DNA of 64,000 nt from Combretum micranthum (GCA_024138025.1 JAMXBD010003395.1:1-64000), one strand, 5' to 3'; positions 35,724-47,480 are shown, counted from the stretch's first letter. The notes: generated by a model not told the origin, from the letters alone. Numbers and translations are program-made.

Positions 35724-36935
35724 ATGACTTCTTCTACTATACAAATCCCGAACAATAATGTCTTTGATGCCTCTATATCTGATCCGTATTTCTTGTTTGG
35801 TTCAGATAATCCGAACATGGCAATAGAAAATCTACTTTTCAATGGAACAAATTATCTAGCTTGGAGTAGTTCAATTAAACTTAGATTAGGGGCTAAGATG
35901 ACGCTAGGTTTTGTTGATGGTTCTATATCTCGTCCTTTAGATGGTTCTGTGGATTTAGTTCATTGGATTAGGGTTGATAATATGGTTAGATGTTGGATCA
36001 TCAATTCCATGACATCTGAGTTATCACAATCCTTTTTGTATGCAAAATCAGCTAAGGAGCTCTGAGAAGAAATTAAAGAACAATATGGAACGTCAAATGG
36101 ATCGCTTGTTTTTCAATTGCAATATGAAATCAACAATTTAAAAGAGGGGAATAAGAGTGTAGGTACATATTACAACATATTAAAGCGGTATTGGGATGAA
36201 ATGAGTCAAGTTCATGCTTATCCACAATGCTCTTGTGGTCGTATAGAGTATTGTACATGTGATTTGAAGGAAAGAGTACAAGAGTTTGAATCAAACACGA
36301 AATTAATACAATTTTTGATGGGATTGAATGACACTTATGAGAATGTGAGGAATCATATACTGTCAATGGACCCGATGCCTTCTGTTAATAGGGCATTCTA
36401 CCTTATACATCAAGTAGAGAAACAAAAACAAATTTCTTCTGTGTTGAGTGTTGAACCTAAGATGTCAGCTTTTGTTGCTAAAGGGAATTTCAACATAGAA
36501 AGATGAAAGTTTAGATCAAGGGTGCAGTGTCAAAACATTGTAAAAATGAAGACATTCAATTGAAAATTGTTTTCAATTGATTGGATACCCTAAATGTTTA
36601 AAGGTAAGAAGATCATAAAAGGGAAGAAATGTGCTTTGGTTAACAATGTCAGTTTTGTTACTGATACTGCTAGGAATGGAAGTGTCGGTGGAAATGTTTT
36701 TCCACAAAGGCTGGCTATACCTTTTGATCACATTAGTGGATCTATTTTGAGTAATGAGGCGACAAAAACAAACATGGTTGATCAGACAATGTTGCATGAT
36801 GTATGTATGGAAGTCATGCGAGTGATGCAAACTAAGGCTGGTTCTGTTTCTACTTTTGCTCCAAGAACAGAATACGTGAATCATATGATGGTTTTTCCCA
36901 ACAATGTGGAGTATGTGATGCAGTGGACAAGATAG
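35724..36935 (+). pseudogene. Copia gag remnant
   Basis: MTSSTIQIPNNNVFDAS begins the polyprotein. NGTNYLAWSSSIKLRLGAKM and LGFVDGSISRP are the N-terminal copia gag domain. After a single stop at 36063 come LKEGNKSVGTYYNILKRYWD and FLMGLNDTYENVRNHILSMD, the capsid (UBN2/retrotran_gag) part. The zinc knuckle near 36535-36595 is frameshifted (HSIENCFQLIGYPK in another frame). The rest to 36935 is a linker in several frames. Confidence 0.87.
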
Positions 36936-37505
36936 CAAATAATTATTTGGAGAAATGGCATAGGATTTGACGATGGCAGTTTCATAATTTTGGGGAGTTT
37001 TGGATTTTGACCAAGTGAGACCACATTCTGAAGGGAAACGATCCAACGAGTAGAACTCACCAGCTTTGCTCGTGACCCAAGCTGGTTTTTGGTCAAATTC
37101 CTTCGTTTAGGCCGTCAAAACCGTGTTTTTACTATTTTAGTAACTTTTCTTTATGACATATATTTTCATAGGATTAATCTTTTTTATATGCCGTCTGTGG
37201 CATTAATCTCGTCCGTTCATTTATTTTCGCCTAGGTATTATTTGATAGGTTTCCTTTTTTGGTAAAAAAACTATTATATATTCTAGGTTACAGAAGGAAC
37301 AAAGCAAGATTGTTTTTGAATGAAATTTCATTGAGAGTGTTCTCTCTTTTCCCAAAATTCGTCATCTTCGAGTAGATTTCGATTTTTGATGCCAAATATC
37401 AAGGTATTCTTAGAATCAATTGATATTTGAAGATCACAAGCCGGGTATTCGTGCGCGAATCAACGTCTTGCGATAGTTTCCTTTTTATTCCGCTGCGTCA
37501 GTATG
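36936..37505. mobile_element. Intervening segment in copia element, possible nested solo LTR
   Basis: About 570 bp that interrupts the copia coding sequence between the gag linker and AGNITHCFHTSDNC. It is non-coding, with an ATATCAA...TTGATATT inverted repeat near 37397-37428 and a near-palindrome ATTCGTGCGCGAATC at 37446. Removing it would bring the element to the usual ~5 kb. I could not define termini or a target duplication, so solo LTR is only a guess. Confidence 0.4.
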
Positions 37506-39312
37506 CAGGTAATATTACTCATTGTTTTCACACTTCTGATAATTGCAAAGATACTTGGATACTAGACACAGGTGCTATAAGCCATATGACACCACACTTA
37601 ACTATTCTTGTTAATATTCAAACCTTGTCACAGCCTGTCAAAATTAGATTACCAAATAATGCTCTTATTTCAGCCACCAAAAAGTGGATCAGTTCGTTTA
37701 AATGATACTTTAACCCTTCATGATGTTCTATATGTACCATCTTTTACATAGAATCTTTTGTCCATACATACATTAGCCACTAACCAACATATAACTGCCT
37801 CTTTCGATGGTCATTAATGTTATTTGCAGGACCAGATCAATAAGAAGGTTGCAGCAACAGCAAGTATAGTGAATGGCTTATATGTGCTTAGTCCTAACAA
37901 AGATTTTCCTTGTAATGGATCATCATCTCACTTTAATCCTAGTCTTTCTCATAATGAAACATCCAAGTCTATCTCGAATTGTAGACATGTTAATAATGAT
38001 TGTGGAGTTAATCCTTCTTCTTGTTCTGTGCTACACACAAATTGTAATTCTATCGTTTCTTCTTCTAAGAATCGACTTCAACTGTCACATGCTTCATTGG
38101 GGCACAGCTCCTTGTCCAAATTGATTCATTTGGATCATTGTAAAGATTGTGATTTCAATGAGTTTGTTTGTGGGATTTGTCATGAAGCTAAAATTCATAG
38201 ACTTCCTTTTAGTAGAAGCACTTTTGTGTGTACTTCCATTTTTGAACTAATTCATGTTGATATATGGGGGCCTTATGAAGTGGAATCTATTACAAATATG
38301 AAGTATTTTTTTTTTTACCATCGTTGATGACTATTCAAGATGCACATGGACTTATTTGTTTGCTTTTAAGAGTCAAGTATATGCCATTCTGCGAAAGTTC
38401 TTGATTTATGTTTCTGTACATTTTGGAAAACAACCCAAACATGTCAGAACAGATAATGGCATGGAATTCTTGTCAAAAGATTGTCAAACACTTTTCAATG
38501 AATTTGGAATATTACATCAAAAATTTATGATTTATACTCCTCAACAAAATGGATGTGTAGAGAGGAAACATAGACATTTGTTAGATACTTCAAGGGCAAT
38601 GCATATTGATGTTAATTTGCCAAAGTCCTTTTAGAGTGAATGTATTCTCACAGCTACCTATTTGATTAATAGGATGCCTATGAAAAAGTTGGAATGGAAA
38701 ACACCATATGAGATTTTATTTGGTCAATCTCCTACATATGATCATCTAAGAGTAATGGGTTGTTTATGTTATGTGGCTAAACATCCTATCTCAAGAGATA
38801 AGTTGGAATCAAGAGGGTTGAAATGTGCTTTTCTTGGTTATGCAATTGGGAAGAAAGGATATCGGGTGTATGATTTGATACATAAGCATGTTCTTGAATC
38901 AAGAGATGTCATCTTTCATGAAAATTTATTTCCATTCAAATCAGATTCTTCTCTTGATACTACTGCTCAGCAATCTGTCCATGATGTTGTTCATCCCTCT
39001 GTCACCTTTGAATCTTATCCTTCTAGTATTAGCTCACATACATCTTCTTCCCATTTTGAGTCATCGACTGATAATGGGTCTAACTCTGTTCCAAATTATT
39101 CTTGTCCACAATCTCAATTACACAGTGACACTATTCATCATAATATCCCTTTGAGAAGATCTTCAAGGAAAATTTATTCACCTTCATGGCTTGAGGACTT
39201 TGTGCATACTGTTCAAGTCACTACATTAGCTGATGATTTGTGTTCTGCTGCAACCAACATAGGTCAGTTCACTTCCTCTAAACACTGTTCTAATACTTGC
39301 TTATACCTTTGA
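37506..39312 (+). pseudogene. Copia protease and integrase remnant
   Basis: DTWILDTGAISHMTPH is the aspartic protease site with DTG intact. A frameshift follows near 37680. LSHASLGHSSLSKLIHLDHC and VCGICHEAKIHRLPF form the HHCC zinc domain (GAG-pre-integrase). The integrase core has IHVDIWGPY (Asp), VRTDNGMEFLS (Asp) and YTPQQNGCVERKHRHLL (Glu), so all DDE residues are present. A frameshift lies at an 11-T run near 38310 and a stop at 38632. CAFLGYAIGKKGYRVYDL and SRDVIFHENLFPF mark its C-terminal side, followed by a Ser-rich linker and RRSSRKIYSPSWLEDF. Confidence 0.9.
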
Positions 39313-39434
39313 TTAATTCTTCGACCTTTGCTTCATACCTGACTGAGTTTGCAGCATCTTTAGCAAAAGTGTTTAATACACAAGAACCTTGCAATTATCT
39401 TGACGCTTCTAAATAAAAAGAGTGGGTTATTGCT

Positions 39435-40256
39435 ATGCAAAATGAATTGGATGCATTAGAATCCAATGAGAATTGGGAATTGACTTCTTTACCTAAGGGT
39501 AAGAAAGCAGTTGGGTGCAAATGGGTCTATAAAATTAAGTATAGACCGGATGATTCAATTGAGAGGTATAAATCTAGGCTAGTTGCTAAGGGGTTCGCTC
39601 AAGTTGAAGGGGAGGACTTCCATGATACTTTTTCCCCTGTAGCAAATTTAGGAACTGTCAAAGTAGCGCTTGCTATTGCTACTTCCTTTCATTGGCCTCT
39701 TTATCAAATAGATGTCAATAACGCTTTTTTACGTGGTCACTTGGATGAAGAAGTTTATATGATACCACCTAAAGGGTATATTAAGGCTCTTTCCAATCAA
39801 GTTTGTAGATTGCGTAAGTCCTTGTATGGGCTTAAACAAGCCTCAAGACAGTGGAATATTGAAATTTCCAGGTTTATTGTGTCTCTTGGCTTTACTCAAT
39901 CCACTCATGACCATTCTTTGTTCACTCATCATGGTTCCTCTGGTAATGCTTTCATTTTACAGTACGTGGGCGACATGTTGATTACAGGATCCAATCATGC
40001 TCTCATTGATCATGTTAAGTTTCGAATGAATGAGGCTTTTACTATTAAAGACCTCGGATTGGCTCATTTTTACCTAGGCCTTGAATTGTGCAGCACAAAT
40101 CAAGGCTTGTTAGTTCATCAACACAAGTTCATTTTAGATGTCCTGCGTGATGTTGGCTTGGCAGGATCGAAGCATGTTCCTTTTCCTTTACCTCCACGAA
40201 CGGGTCTGGATTGTTCTGCTGGTGATCTTCTGCCTAATCCAAGCCTCTACCGATGA
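39435..40256 (+). pseudogene. Copia reverse transcriptase
   Basis: 273-codon open frame covering most of the RVT_2 domain. It contains NENWELTSLPKGKKAVGCKW, DSIERYKSRLVAKGFAQVEG, FSPVANLGTVKVALAIA, QIDVNNAFLRGHLDEEVYM, LRKSLYGLKQASRQW, and then YVGDMLITG at the active site, followed by KDLGLAHFYLGLEL. The motif is normally YVDD; the first metal-binding Asp is Gly. A stop at 40254 (YR*LIGRLLY) separates it from the C-terminal part. Confidence 0.92.
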
Positions 40257-40913
40257 CTAATTGGTCGATTATTATACATTGCATTGACTAGGCCAGACAT
40301 TTCTTATGCTGTACATCATCTTAGTCAATTTCTTGGAGCTCCACGCACTACACATTTGCAAGCTTTGTTCCATCTGCTACGATATTTGAATGGTACTTTC
40401 AATTTGGGAATTTTCTATCCCTCTGATAACAATCTTGATCTTGCTGCTTATACTGACTCAGATTGGGGTTCAAGTCATGATGATAGAAAATCTGTTTCAG
40501 GTTTTTGCATTTTCTTAGGTCAAGCTTTGATTTTGTTGGAAATCCAAGAAACAACCAACAGTTTCAACCTCCACCACCAAGGCTGAATATAGAGCCTTAG
40601 CCTTTGCAACAAAGGAATTATTGTGGCTTCTTATATCATGAGGGACATGGGCATTTCTGTTCCTTCTCCTGTGCATATTCATTGTGATAACAAGTCTTCT
40701 TTGTTGAAAGCTCAAAACCCATGTTTGCATGGTCGAACCAAGCACATTGACATTGATGTGTATTTTGTTCGTGATCACATCAGTTTTGGTTTTCTTCAAC
40801 CGCTGCACATTTCCTCTCTTGATCAACCTGCAGATGTGTTTACAAAATTTTTGCCTTCTCATCATTTTCATGCAATTTGTGACAAGTTGGGCTTAAGAGA
40901 ACCTCCAACTTGA
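40257..40913 (+). pseudogene. Copia RNase H and C terminus
   Basis: LIGRLLYIALTRPDISYAVH is the RT C-terminal connection. AAYTDSDWGSSHDDRKSVSG opens RNase H with its catalytic Asp. A frame change near 40545-40620 leads to EYRALAFATKELLW, then VHIHCDNKSSLLKAQNPCLH and TKHIDIDVYFVRDHI, the late RNase H motifs. It ends LGLREPPT and TGA at 40913 beside the polypurine tract. Confidence 0.88.
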
Positions 40914-40920
40914 GGGGAGG
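40912..40920 (+). other. Polypurine tract of copia element
   Basis: GAGGGGAGG immediately before the 3-prime LTR. Confidence 0.8.
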
Positions 40921-40921
40921 C

Positions 40922-41113
40922 TATTAACTTATATTATTTAGGCTGATATTTTAGCTTAGTTGCCACGTGTTCTTATTTCATTGGTTTCTATTTTATATAT
41001 ATTGATCTTTGTAACTGTTTTCTATAGAATTAGAAATATATAAGATTTACTTTGCTTTCTTCTGGTTCGGTGCTTTTCTTTGGGTTTAATCTTTCTTGTG
41101 TTCGCATCTCACA
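40922..41113 (+). repeat. 3-prime LTR of copia element
   Basis: 192 bp from TATTAACTTATATT to CATCTCACA; the initial TG has become TA. Collinear with the 5-prime LTR without indels. Confidence 0.93.
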
Positions 41114-44100
41114 ACTAACACGATTGTCCAGATTTTGCAATAGCAAGCAAACCTAAATGCAATGCAAATTTAGTCAATTGGGCTTCTCCATCTATAAACA
41201 AACACATAAAAACAAGAATAAAATGAATCGTAAGTGGGAACACCGGCAAGAGTTAAATTGAAAATAGCACATACTTTTACTAATATTTTAATGTACAAAA
41301 GGTTGCAAAGGGGTGCACAAGGATGTGATTAAGACAGAAAAGAGAATATCAGCTTGCCATTCAAAATATAAGGAAAACAAGAATCCAAGAGATGGTCAAG
41401 TATTGCATGGGTTACTGCGTTGCTTCCATCTCGTGACAGTAAGCCATTGAGATAGAATCCCTTGATCCCACTAGACTTTGCATTGGGGAGTAGATATCAA
41501 AGTATCCAATCATTCTGTGAATGGATATAACTCATATCTAATCCTACAATCTCGAAGTTGAACTTGAGCTCCGTTTTTATCTATGCATCTGAAATGCATT
41601 TCTTGTGAAGCATAAGAAAGGCAAAACCCGCAGTCATCGGTAGAAAGTCGCAAATTACAATCTGCATGACCATAAACCTCTCCCTTGTTATAGTAAAGAT
41701 TATAACCCTCACTGCTTGCTGTATATACTGCCAGTTGAGCGACAACTGCGGCTATATGAACTCTATTATAAGATACGGCTTTTCTAAATTGCACTGATAA
41801 TAGACTAGATCTGTAGATACCACTATTCACAAAATTAACAGAAACTCCAATACATAATATGGTTGTGATAATAAATTTCGAATAAAGATACATGGCTCGT
41901 CCTATTATTATTTTTGGTATATGTACTTCTTATTATTTCAATTTCATTTTGCTCTCGAAGCTAGGTTTCGCATGGCTATTTATGGAAGAAGTTTCTGTTT
42001 GTCTAGATAATCTTGATGGGATTTTGATATAATTTGTCTTATATGTTGTAAGATATAGTAATTGTCACCTGCCACTTACGTTTATGTATGGGATTTTTAT
42101 TGATCCAATCAAATGGTTGTCATGTTTTGTTGAGTACTTTATGTTCATGTCCGGCTAGAGAATTCTTATAGAAATGCATAAAAGAGTTTTCAGTTCTCTT
42201 GGTGCTGTAGAAAATTTCTCAATACCTGGGCATTGCAACCATCACCATCAGTATCTTCATTGATTACAAATAAACTAGTATAAATCGAATTTAATAAGAT
42301 GATACTGAATATTGGACTCCGATGTATATAATTCGCTTTTTGAAAAACAACATAGAGAATTGTGAATGGAATAATAATAAAAGATATCAGTAATTTGTTT
42401 ATATAATTGTATTTTTACATGAATAAACATTCAAAAACCAATATTCATAATAATCTATAGGTACATGTTGCTCCAAAAATCAGAATCAACATCATCTTTT
42501 TTTTTTTTTTTATAATATAAATTAGTCTGTGATTGGTGCCAATCAATGACAAAACTAAGCGGATGGAAGAAAAATTCCCAGGAAGAAGACAAATACAACC
42601 ATATATGGCCCATAAAAAGCAGACACATGTTAATTAACTTTGATTTGATCTATAATAATAAATTTAATCAAATAATATTATTAGATTATTAATTTAATAA
42701 ACGATAAACAATTATTAAGTGTAGTGGTGGCCATCCACCCATTAAGAATAATATAAAAAGAGAAAAAAATTAAAAAGAAAAAGAAGATTACTAGATCATC
42801 GGTCCATATGGGTCACAATATTGAAACTACATAATTGTATATGTGTATGATCTAAAGTTAATCATGGTATTTATTGTGATTTAATGGTAGGTTATGAACC
42901 TTAGTGTGTTTATATAAAATTTAGATATGCAGAGGGCTATAAATAACCTTATATTTCGGGCATTTCAATGGAGAAAATCAAATAATAATGGAATTGGACT
43001 CAAGTCATGAGACAATATGCTGTGCTTAAAAAAAAAAAAAAACAAATAATTTAATACATATTTGGGCAATTCATTGTGTGTTAAGGACTAAAGTGAGATT
43101 AATGTAAGATACTGAAAGGAAGTAGTCAAACCACTAAACTTTTTATAAACCACTCACTATGATTACCATTTATGAAAACAATCTTGATATTTATATACCA
43201 CTTAGCCGGACAAGTGGTGTGTTTAGAACTCATGAATCTTTATTATCAAGACATGAATCCTTAAAAACCTAATATTGATGGTACAAGTAATGGAGACTAA
43301 TATAAACATAATATTAACCTACTAAACTACTCAATTAGTTTCACAAGTTAAGTTTGTATTTTATAATGTTTAGCTTTAGTAACTCGCTAGTTCAATTAAT
43401 TTTAAGTTGAGTTTAGGTATTAAAATTATTTTAATGTGAATAGGACTATTATTTAGATAAATTGAGCTAAATAAACTTACTTAAGTCAAATTCAAGCTCA
43501 TTTAGTGTTATTTCAAGCAAAGCATAGGTTAAAGATTATATATTCAATCAAGCTCGAATGGAGTTCGATTATTATCATTTTCATTCGAGTTTAATTAAAA
43601 CTCAATATTATACCATCTCAATTCAACTTATTTACAATCCTTTAAACAACAACACTAATTTTTTAATCCAAATCTATACACCCAGTTTCAGATTTTCATT
43701 GATTATGAAATACCATATCTCTTTAAACTAAATTAGGCATTTTAGAGAAAAGGAAAAAAAAAAAAAAGATATGTAACTATCTATCTTTGGCAACACCATC
43801 CATTGAGAGTGTGCTTACTAGGATTGCGATGCTGTATATGGTGCTACTTTCCTATGTGTTACACCTCAATAGAAAGTGTTGCTAAAAATATAGGTTAATT
43901 ACCTTTAAAAATACCTTTTAAAATATAATATGTAATCATATTATATAATTTAGCACAAATATTACTCATTAAAACTGCTGCATATTTAATCACGATTGGC
44001 TAGGACAGTATTAAGACAACAAAATGGGAACAACTAATATTGCTACCCAAAAATTGGTGTCTCAATTGTGTCCCTACTAATTATAATATGATACATAAGT

Positions 44101-45000
44101 AAATAACATAACTTAACATAAATATTACTCATTAAAATTGTTACGCGTTTAAACAGGATTGGCTAGGATAGCATTGAGACAACAAAATGAGGATAGTAAA
44201 TGTGTTTCTTCATTTTTATTTTCCTGTTTTTTTGTCTTCTAAAGTTTTTCAATCTATAATAATAGTAATAAATTAGTCATAACTCTGCTATGTAGAGGTT
44301 TTATTTGGATATATTTTATTTTTTATACTTAATTTTTCACACTTTAACAATTTGCGCACGAGCGCACAGACACATATATTCATCTTTTAACATTTTTCGT
44401 GCTTTCATTTATTTTGCCTATCACAATTAAGAAGTGGACACCGTTCAATTTATGAATGGTCTAATAATTAATTTGATAAAATAGCATACGTACATATTTA
44501 AATAAATAAATAATGAACAATCATTAGAAAAAAAATAAAATAAAAAAGGCTATAGAAAGGAAATAAAAAAACCTATGGACGAGTCCCTCTAGTGCGAGGG
44601 GAGGTTGAATAGGGCACTTGAGAATCGTGTATGGCCACTTATTACTATAAAAATAAAAATAAATAAGTAAATATAAAAAAAGAAAAGAAAAAGAAAAACA
44701 AGCGAATAGGGCACTTGAGAATCGTGTATGGCCACTTAGGCGACCCATGTCGACTGCGCTGCAATAATTATTTTTTTAATATATTATATCTTTCTTAATG
44801 GGTGGATGACCGCTCACCCGCATTAATTTTGCTTTTCTTTTTATACTTTTCTTAATGGCGAGTGGCTACCCGTTATCCTAATATTATGATAGTTTAAATC
44901 AAATATTGACTACTTCTTTCTTCTTTTCACATCTTTTTTTTTTAATTTTTCTTTACTTGAAATAATTTTATCATTTATTAAATTAAATCTCGAGACTTAG
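41114..45000. repeat. Duplicated segment, copy B, right part (direct then inverted)
   Basis: 41114-42830 runs in the same direction as copy A 27290-30090. At 42831, right after TGGGTCAC, the sequence switches to the reverse complement of copy A from about 32126 back to 29930, ending near 44995. The A interval 29930-30090 therefore occurs twice in B, in opposite orientations (about 42700-42830 and 44740-44995). A further partial repeat of GAATAGGGCACTTGAGAATC occurs at 44610 and 44705. Confidence 0.75.
41510..41893 (-). CDS. Ginkbilobin-2-like (Gnk2/DUF26) secreted protein, possibly degraded (copy B)
   Basis: Uninterrupted single-exon frame of 127 codons. Residues 1-24 (FIITTILCIGVSVNFV core) look like a signal peptide. 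VYGHADCNLRLSTDDCGFCL carries the C-x8-C-x2-C signature, and RCIDKNGAQVQLRDCRIRYE with YPFTE is the C terminus. These belong to the Gnk2/stress-antifungal (DUF26) family: cysteine-rich secreted proteins, one of which (ginkbilobin-2) is a mannose-binding antifungal protein, and the ectodomains of cysteine-rich receptor kinases. Gnk2 domains have six cysteines in three bridges; here the N-terminal one, expected ~50 residues before the signature, is absent and that part of the domain is short. Either the first bridge is lost or this is an early pseudogene. The sequence upstream is conserved with copy A. No kinase domain is near. Confidence 0.72.
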   Translation of the reverse strand: MYLYSKFIITTILCIGVSVNFVNSGIYRSSLLSVQFRKAVSYNRVHIAAVVAQLAVYTASSEGYNLYYNKGEVYGHADCNLRLSTDDCGFCLSYASQEMHFRCIDKNGAQVQLRDCRIRYELYPFTE

Positions 45001-47480
45001 AGTATCGAGTCCCCAACCACATATAACGTTTTCACATTATATGTAAGCTTGTCCTAAAACTAACAGTTTATGAAAATTATTTGATCAAAACTACTATAAT
45101 TCTATAAAGAACTTTTAACAAAACAAGATTGCTAAAAAAAGCAATCTATACATACATTTACATCATATAAATACTGTTTAGTGTCAATACAAGACACTAC
45201 AAAATGTACATGTTTTGTTAAAACAAAAGAATTCTAGAGGATCTTAAAGTCTTTACAAAAATAGGCTTAACTATTAAGCCATCTATACATAACTTTTTCC
45301 TTAGCAAAATATTCTTCAAAAAGTCCAAGATGTTCGAGTCCTATTCGTCCCACTCATCCAGGAATCTCTCGAAATCGGACCCATAGCTCAAATCATCATA
45401 AAACTCGTCTCCAATACCTGCAAAGCAGTAAAAGTGAGTCAAAGGCCCAGTACACAATAACAAATGCAAAACAATTCATCAAGTCAATGTAATGCATCAT
45501 TAAACCGGTGATTATCTTTATTACATTTTCTTTCACAAATCAACAAGAGGGTATTCAAACCCCGGATCACGCTTTGGGAATTCAGGGATCCTGAGTAACA
45601 ACAGCTGCTCAGGGGGTTGATATAAGCAGTCCGAATACTTATATGTCCTATATCTATTTCATGAAGATAATAGCTTCATTTAGGGTTCAAAAGCCGTTGC
45701 TCGACTCTACTTAAACTCAGTCCATAACATGAACCTAGTTCACAAGTTTCCATAAACCTTGAAAAATCATGGTATTTTCCCCTAAGTTTAAGCAAACGTT
45801 ACTTAGATACTATTCCCCCTATCGGCTACCCACTTAACAAAAAAGAATCGCTATTGCATCATAGCGTACCATTGCATCATGGTAAAGTCATTGCATCATG
45901 ACTTGGTTAAGCACCTAACTAACATGTCATTGCATCATGACAAGTTTGCTGCTCCTCGGACCAGATTAAACAGCGTAATAGATATCCAATTCATTCAAAT
46001 ATTAAGCCAAGTCAAATTAAGTTGAATTAGGAATGCCTATTCCTAGCAAACATCAAACAAGTTATTGCGTACCTGAACCCGTTAGTATATTATTATGATT
46101 TCTCGGTGAAGAACTAATCGAAGAATCCTTAACTGAAATAGGAATATCAAAATAATCAATAAATAAATATAAATTCCTCATTCACAAATATATACACATA
46201 TTATATCTATATCACAGTTAATCAAAGAAATTCAAATAATTTAATACAAAGTCATAATAAAGCATTTAAACATCCTATTATATCCTAGATCGCTTAATAA
46301 GTACTTAATTGATCAAATATCAAACTTCAGAAAATTTTGAAATTTTTTTTTTAAAAATCAAAAGCGCAGGGGACACGTCGGCACTCAAAGCCGGCGACTT
46401 TGAGCCAATGTTCAACACTATGAAAATCAACACTGCCAACGCTAGTAGCGCTTAAGGGTACGTCGTTGCCTTCATTCTACGCCGACGGCTTTGAGCCGGT
46501 GTAGAATGCAAAATCCAAAATTTTTCAAAACGTCTAGAGAGGTACAAACCAGCCACGTACCTAGATACGCTGGCAGCCTCAACATATACGTCGGCGGCTT
46601 TGATTTCCAGTAGCCAGCGTACAATATGAAAGGATGAACGCCTACTGACTTTTTTAGCGAAAGCCAACGGCGTTCAAACGGCTTTAAGAAATTTGATTCT
46701 GTGGTCTTCCAACACCGCCTATAGTCCGGCAGCGTAGAAACCTCAGATGCCGGCGTACGTTTAAAAATAGGCATATACAACAGAACACAAATCCCCTGTT
46801 TTTCCTCTTCGAAAATTCTATCCTATAACACTTTCAAACCTTCCTCAACTACATTTTCAACTTCATATACTCACTCCTATCTACACTACTCAAACTTAGC
46901 AACACAACACATGAAATCAACACATTTAAACACTTCCAATTCCACTTCCATCCATTCTCAACTTTCCTACACAAACTATCTTCATATCCTCCCAACACTT
47001 CATATCACTTCTACAATGCATGAACAAACTCACACACTCACAAAACACATTCCTAACTAATCTCAAAGCATGAACAAATAATTTAGATAACATTTAAACT
47101 CATTCTATACAAGAGTTCATATAACCATTACAAGAAAGGAAAACAAAACAACAATCATAGTTAAATCAACTCACATGTAAATGCCTTGCCTTGGAGAGAA
47201 CTTTGATTTTCGAAACTTGCTATTGTTCTTGAATTGGACTTGGAATTTAGATTGAAAGAAGAAGAGAAAAGAAAGAAAGAAGAAGCAAAATTCATATGAA
47301 ATTGTGGCTACTTCGAAAAGTAGTCCAATTAAGCATAATTAAGCCTTAAACATATCCCAAATTTACCCTTTAAGGCATATGCAACTTTAGTTTGCATTTT
47401 AAGTGAATTTGAGTTTCATTTGGGCTTATTTTAGGCATAAAAGCTAACTTAACTAAGAAAAATTCTATCAACTAATCTTA
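45000..47480 (-). mobile_element. LTR-like block 3 (probable solo LTR)
   Basis: Homologous to LTR-like block 1: GAGTCCCCAACCAC near 45008, AAATCATCATAAAACTCG near 45390, GAGTCAAAGGCCCAGTACAC near 45436, GTTGATATAAGCAGTCCG near 45617, and a splice-donor-like ACATGTGAGTTGATTT on the minus strand near 47170. Three CATTGCATCATGAC-type repeats occur at 45862-45940. Non-coding; ends approximate. Confidence 0.5.
46370..46765. repeat. GC-rich palindromic repeat array in LTR-like block 3
   Basis: Repeats of CGTCGGC...GCCGGCG and GACGGCTTTGAGCCGG type near 46376, 46480, 46587, 46665 and 46728, roughly 80-105 bp apart. AAAGCCGGCGACTTTGAG and CGACGGCTTTGAGCCGGTG are the clearest. It occupies the position that the ACGGCCGT array has in block 1 but has an unrelated sequence. 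Confidence 0.7.

Larger units (their letters stand above)
35482..41113 (+). mobile_element. Ty1/copia LTR retrotransposon, inactive
   Basis: 5.6 kb element with order LTR, iMet primer site, gag, protease, integrase, reverse transcriptase, RNase H, polypurine tract, LTR. Integrase before RT defines Ty1/copia (Pseudoviridae). Very short LTRs and total size fit the Ale/Retrofit lineage, by inference. It has several frameshifts and stops, an intervening 570-bp segment in gag-pol, and a broken RT active site. It sits inside copy B of the duplicated segment. No target duplication is visible (TTTGC on the left, ACTAA on the right). Confidence 0.93.

Noticed and set aside
36573..37096. 157-codon minus-strand frame inside the copia element
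   Set aside because: Antisense shadow of gag and the intervening segment; no domain recognised.
38888..39154. 88-codon Leu/Ile-rich plus-strand frame
   Set aside because: Out-of-frame shadow of the copia integrase C-terminal linker.
46452..46780. Two overlapping minus-strand frames of 71 and 102 codons
   Set aside because: They lie in the GC-rich palindromic array of LTR-like block 3, where the repeat composition removes stops; no homology recognised.
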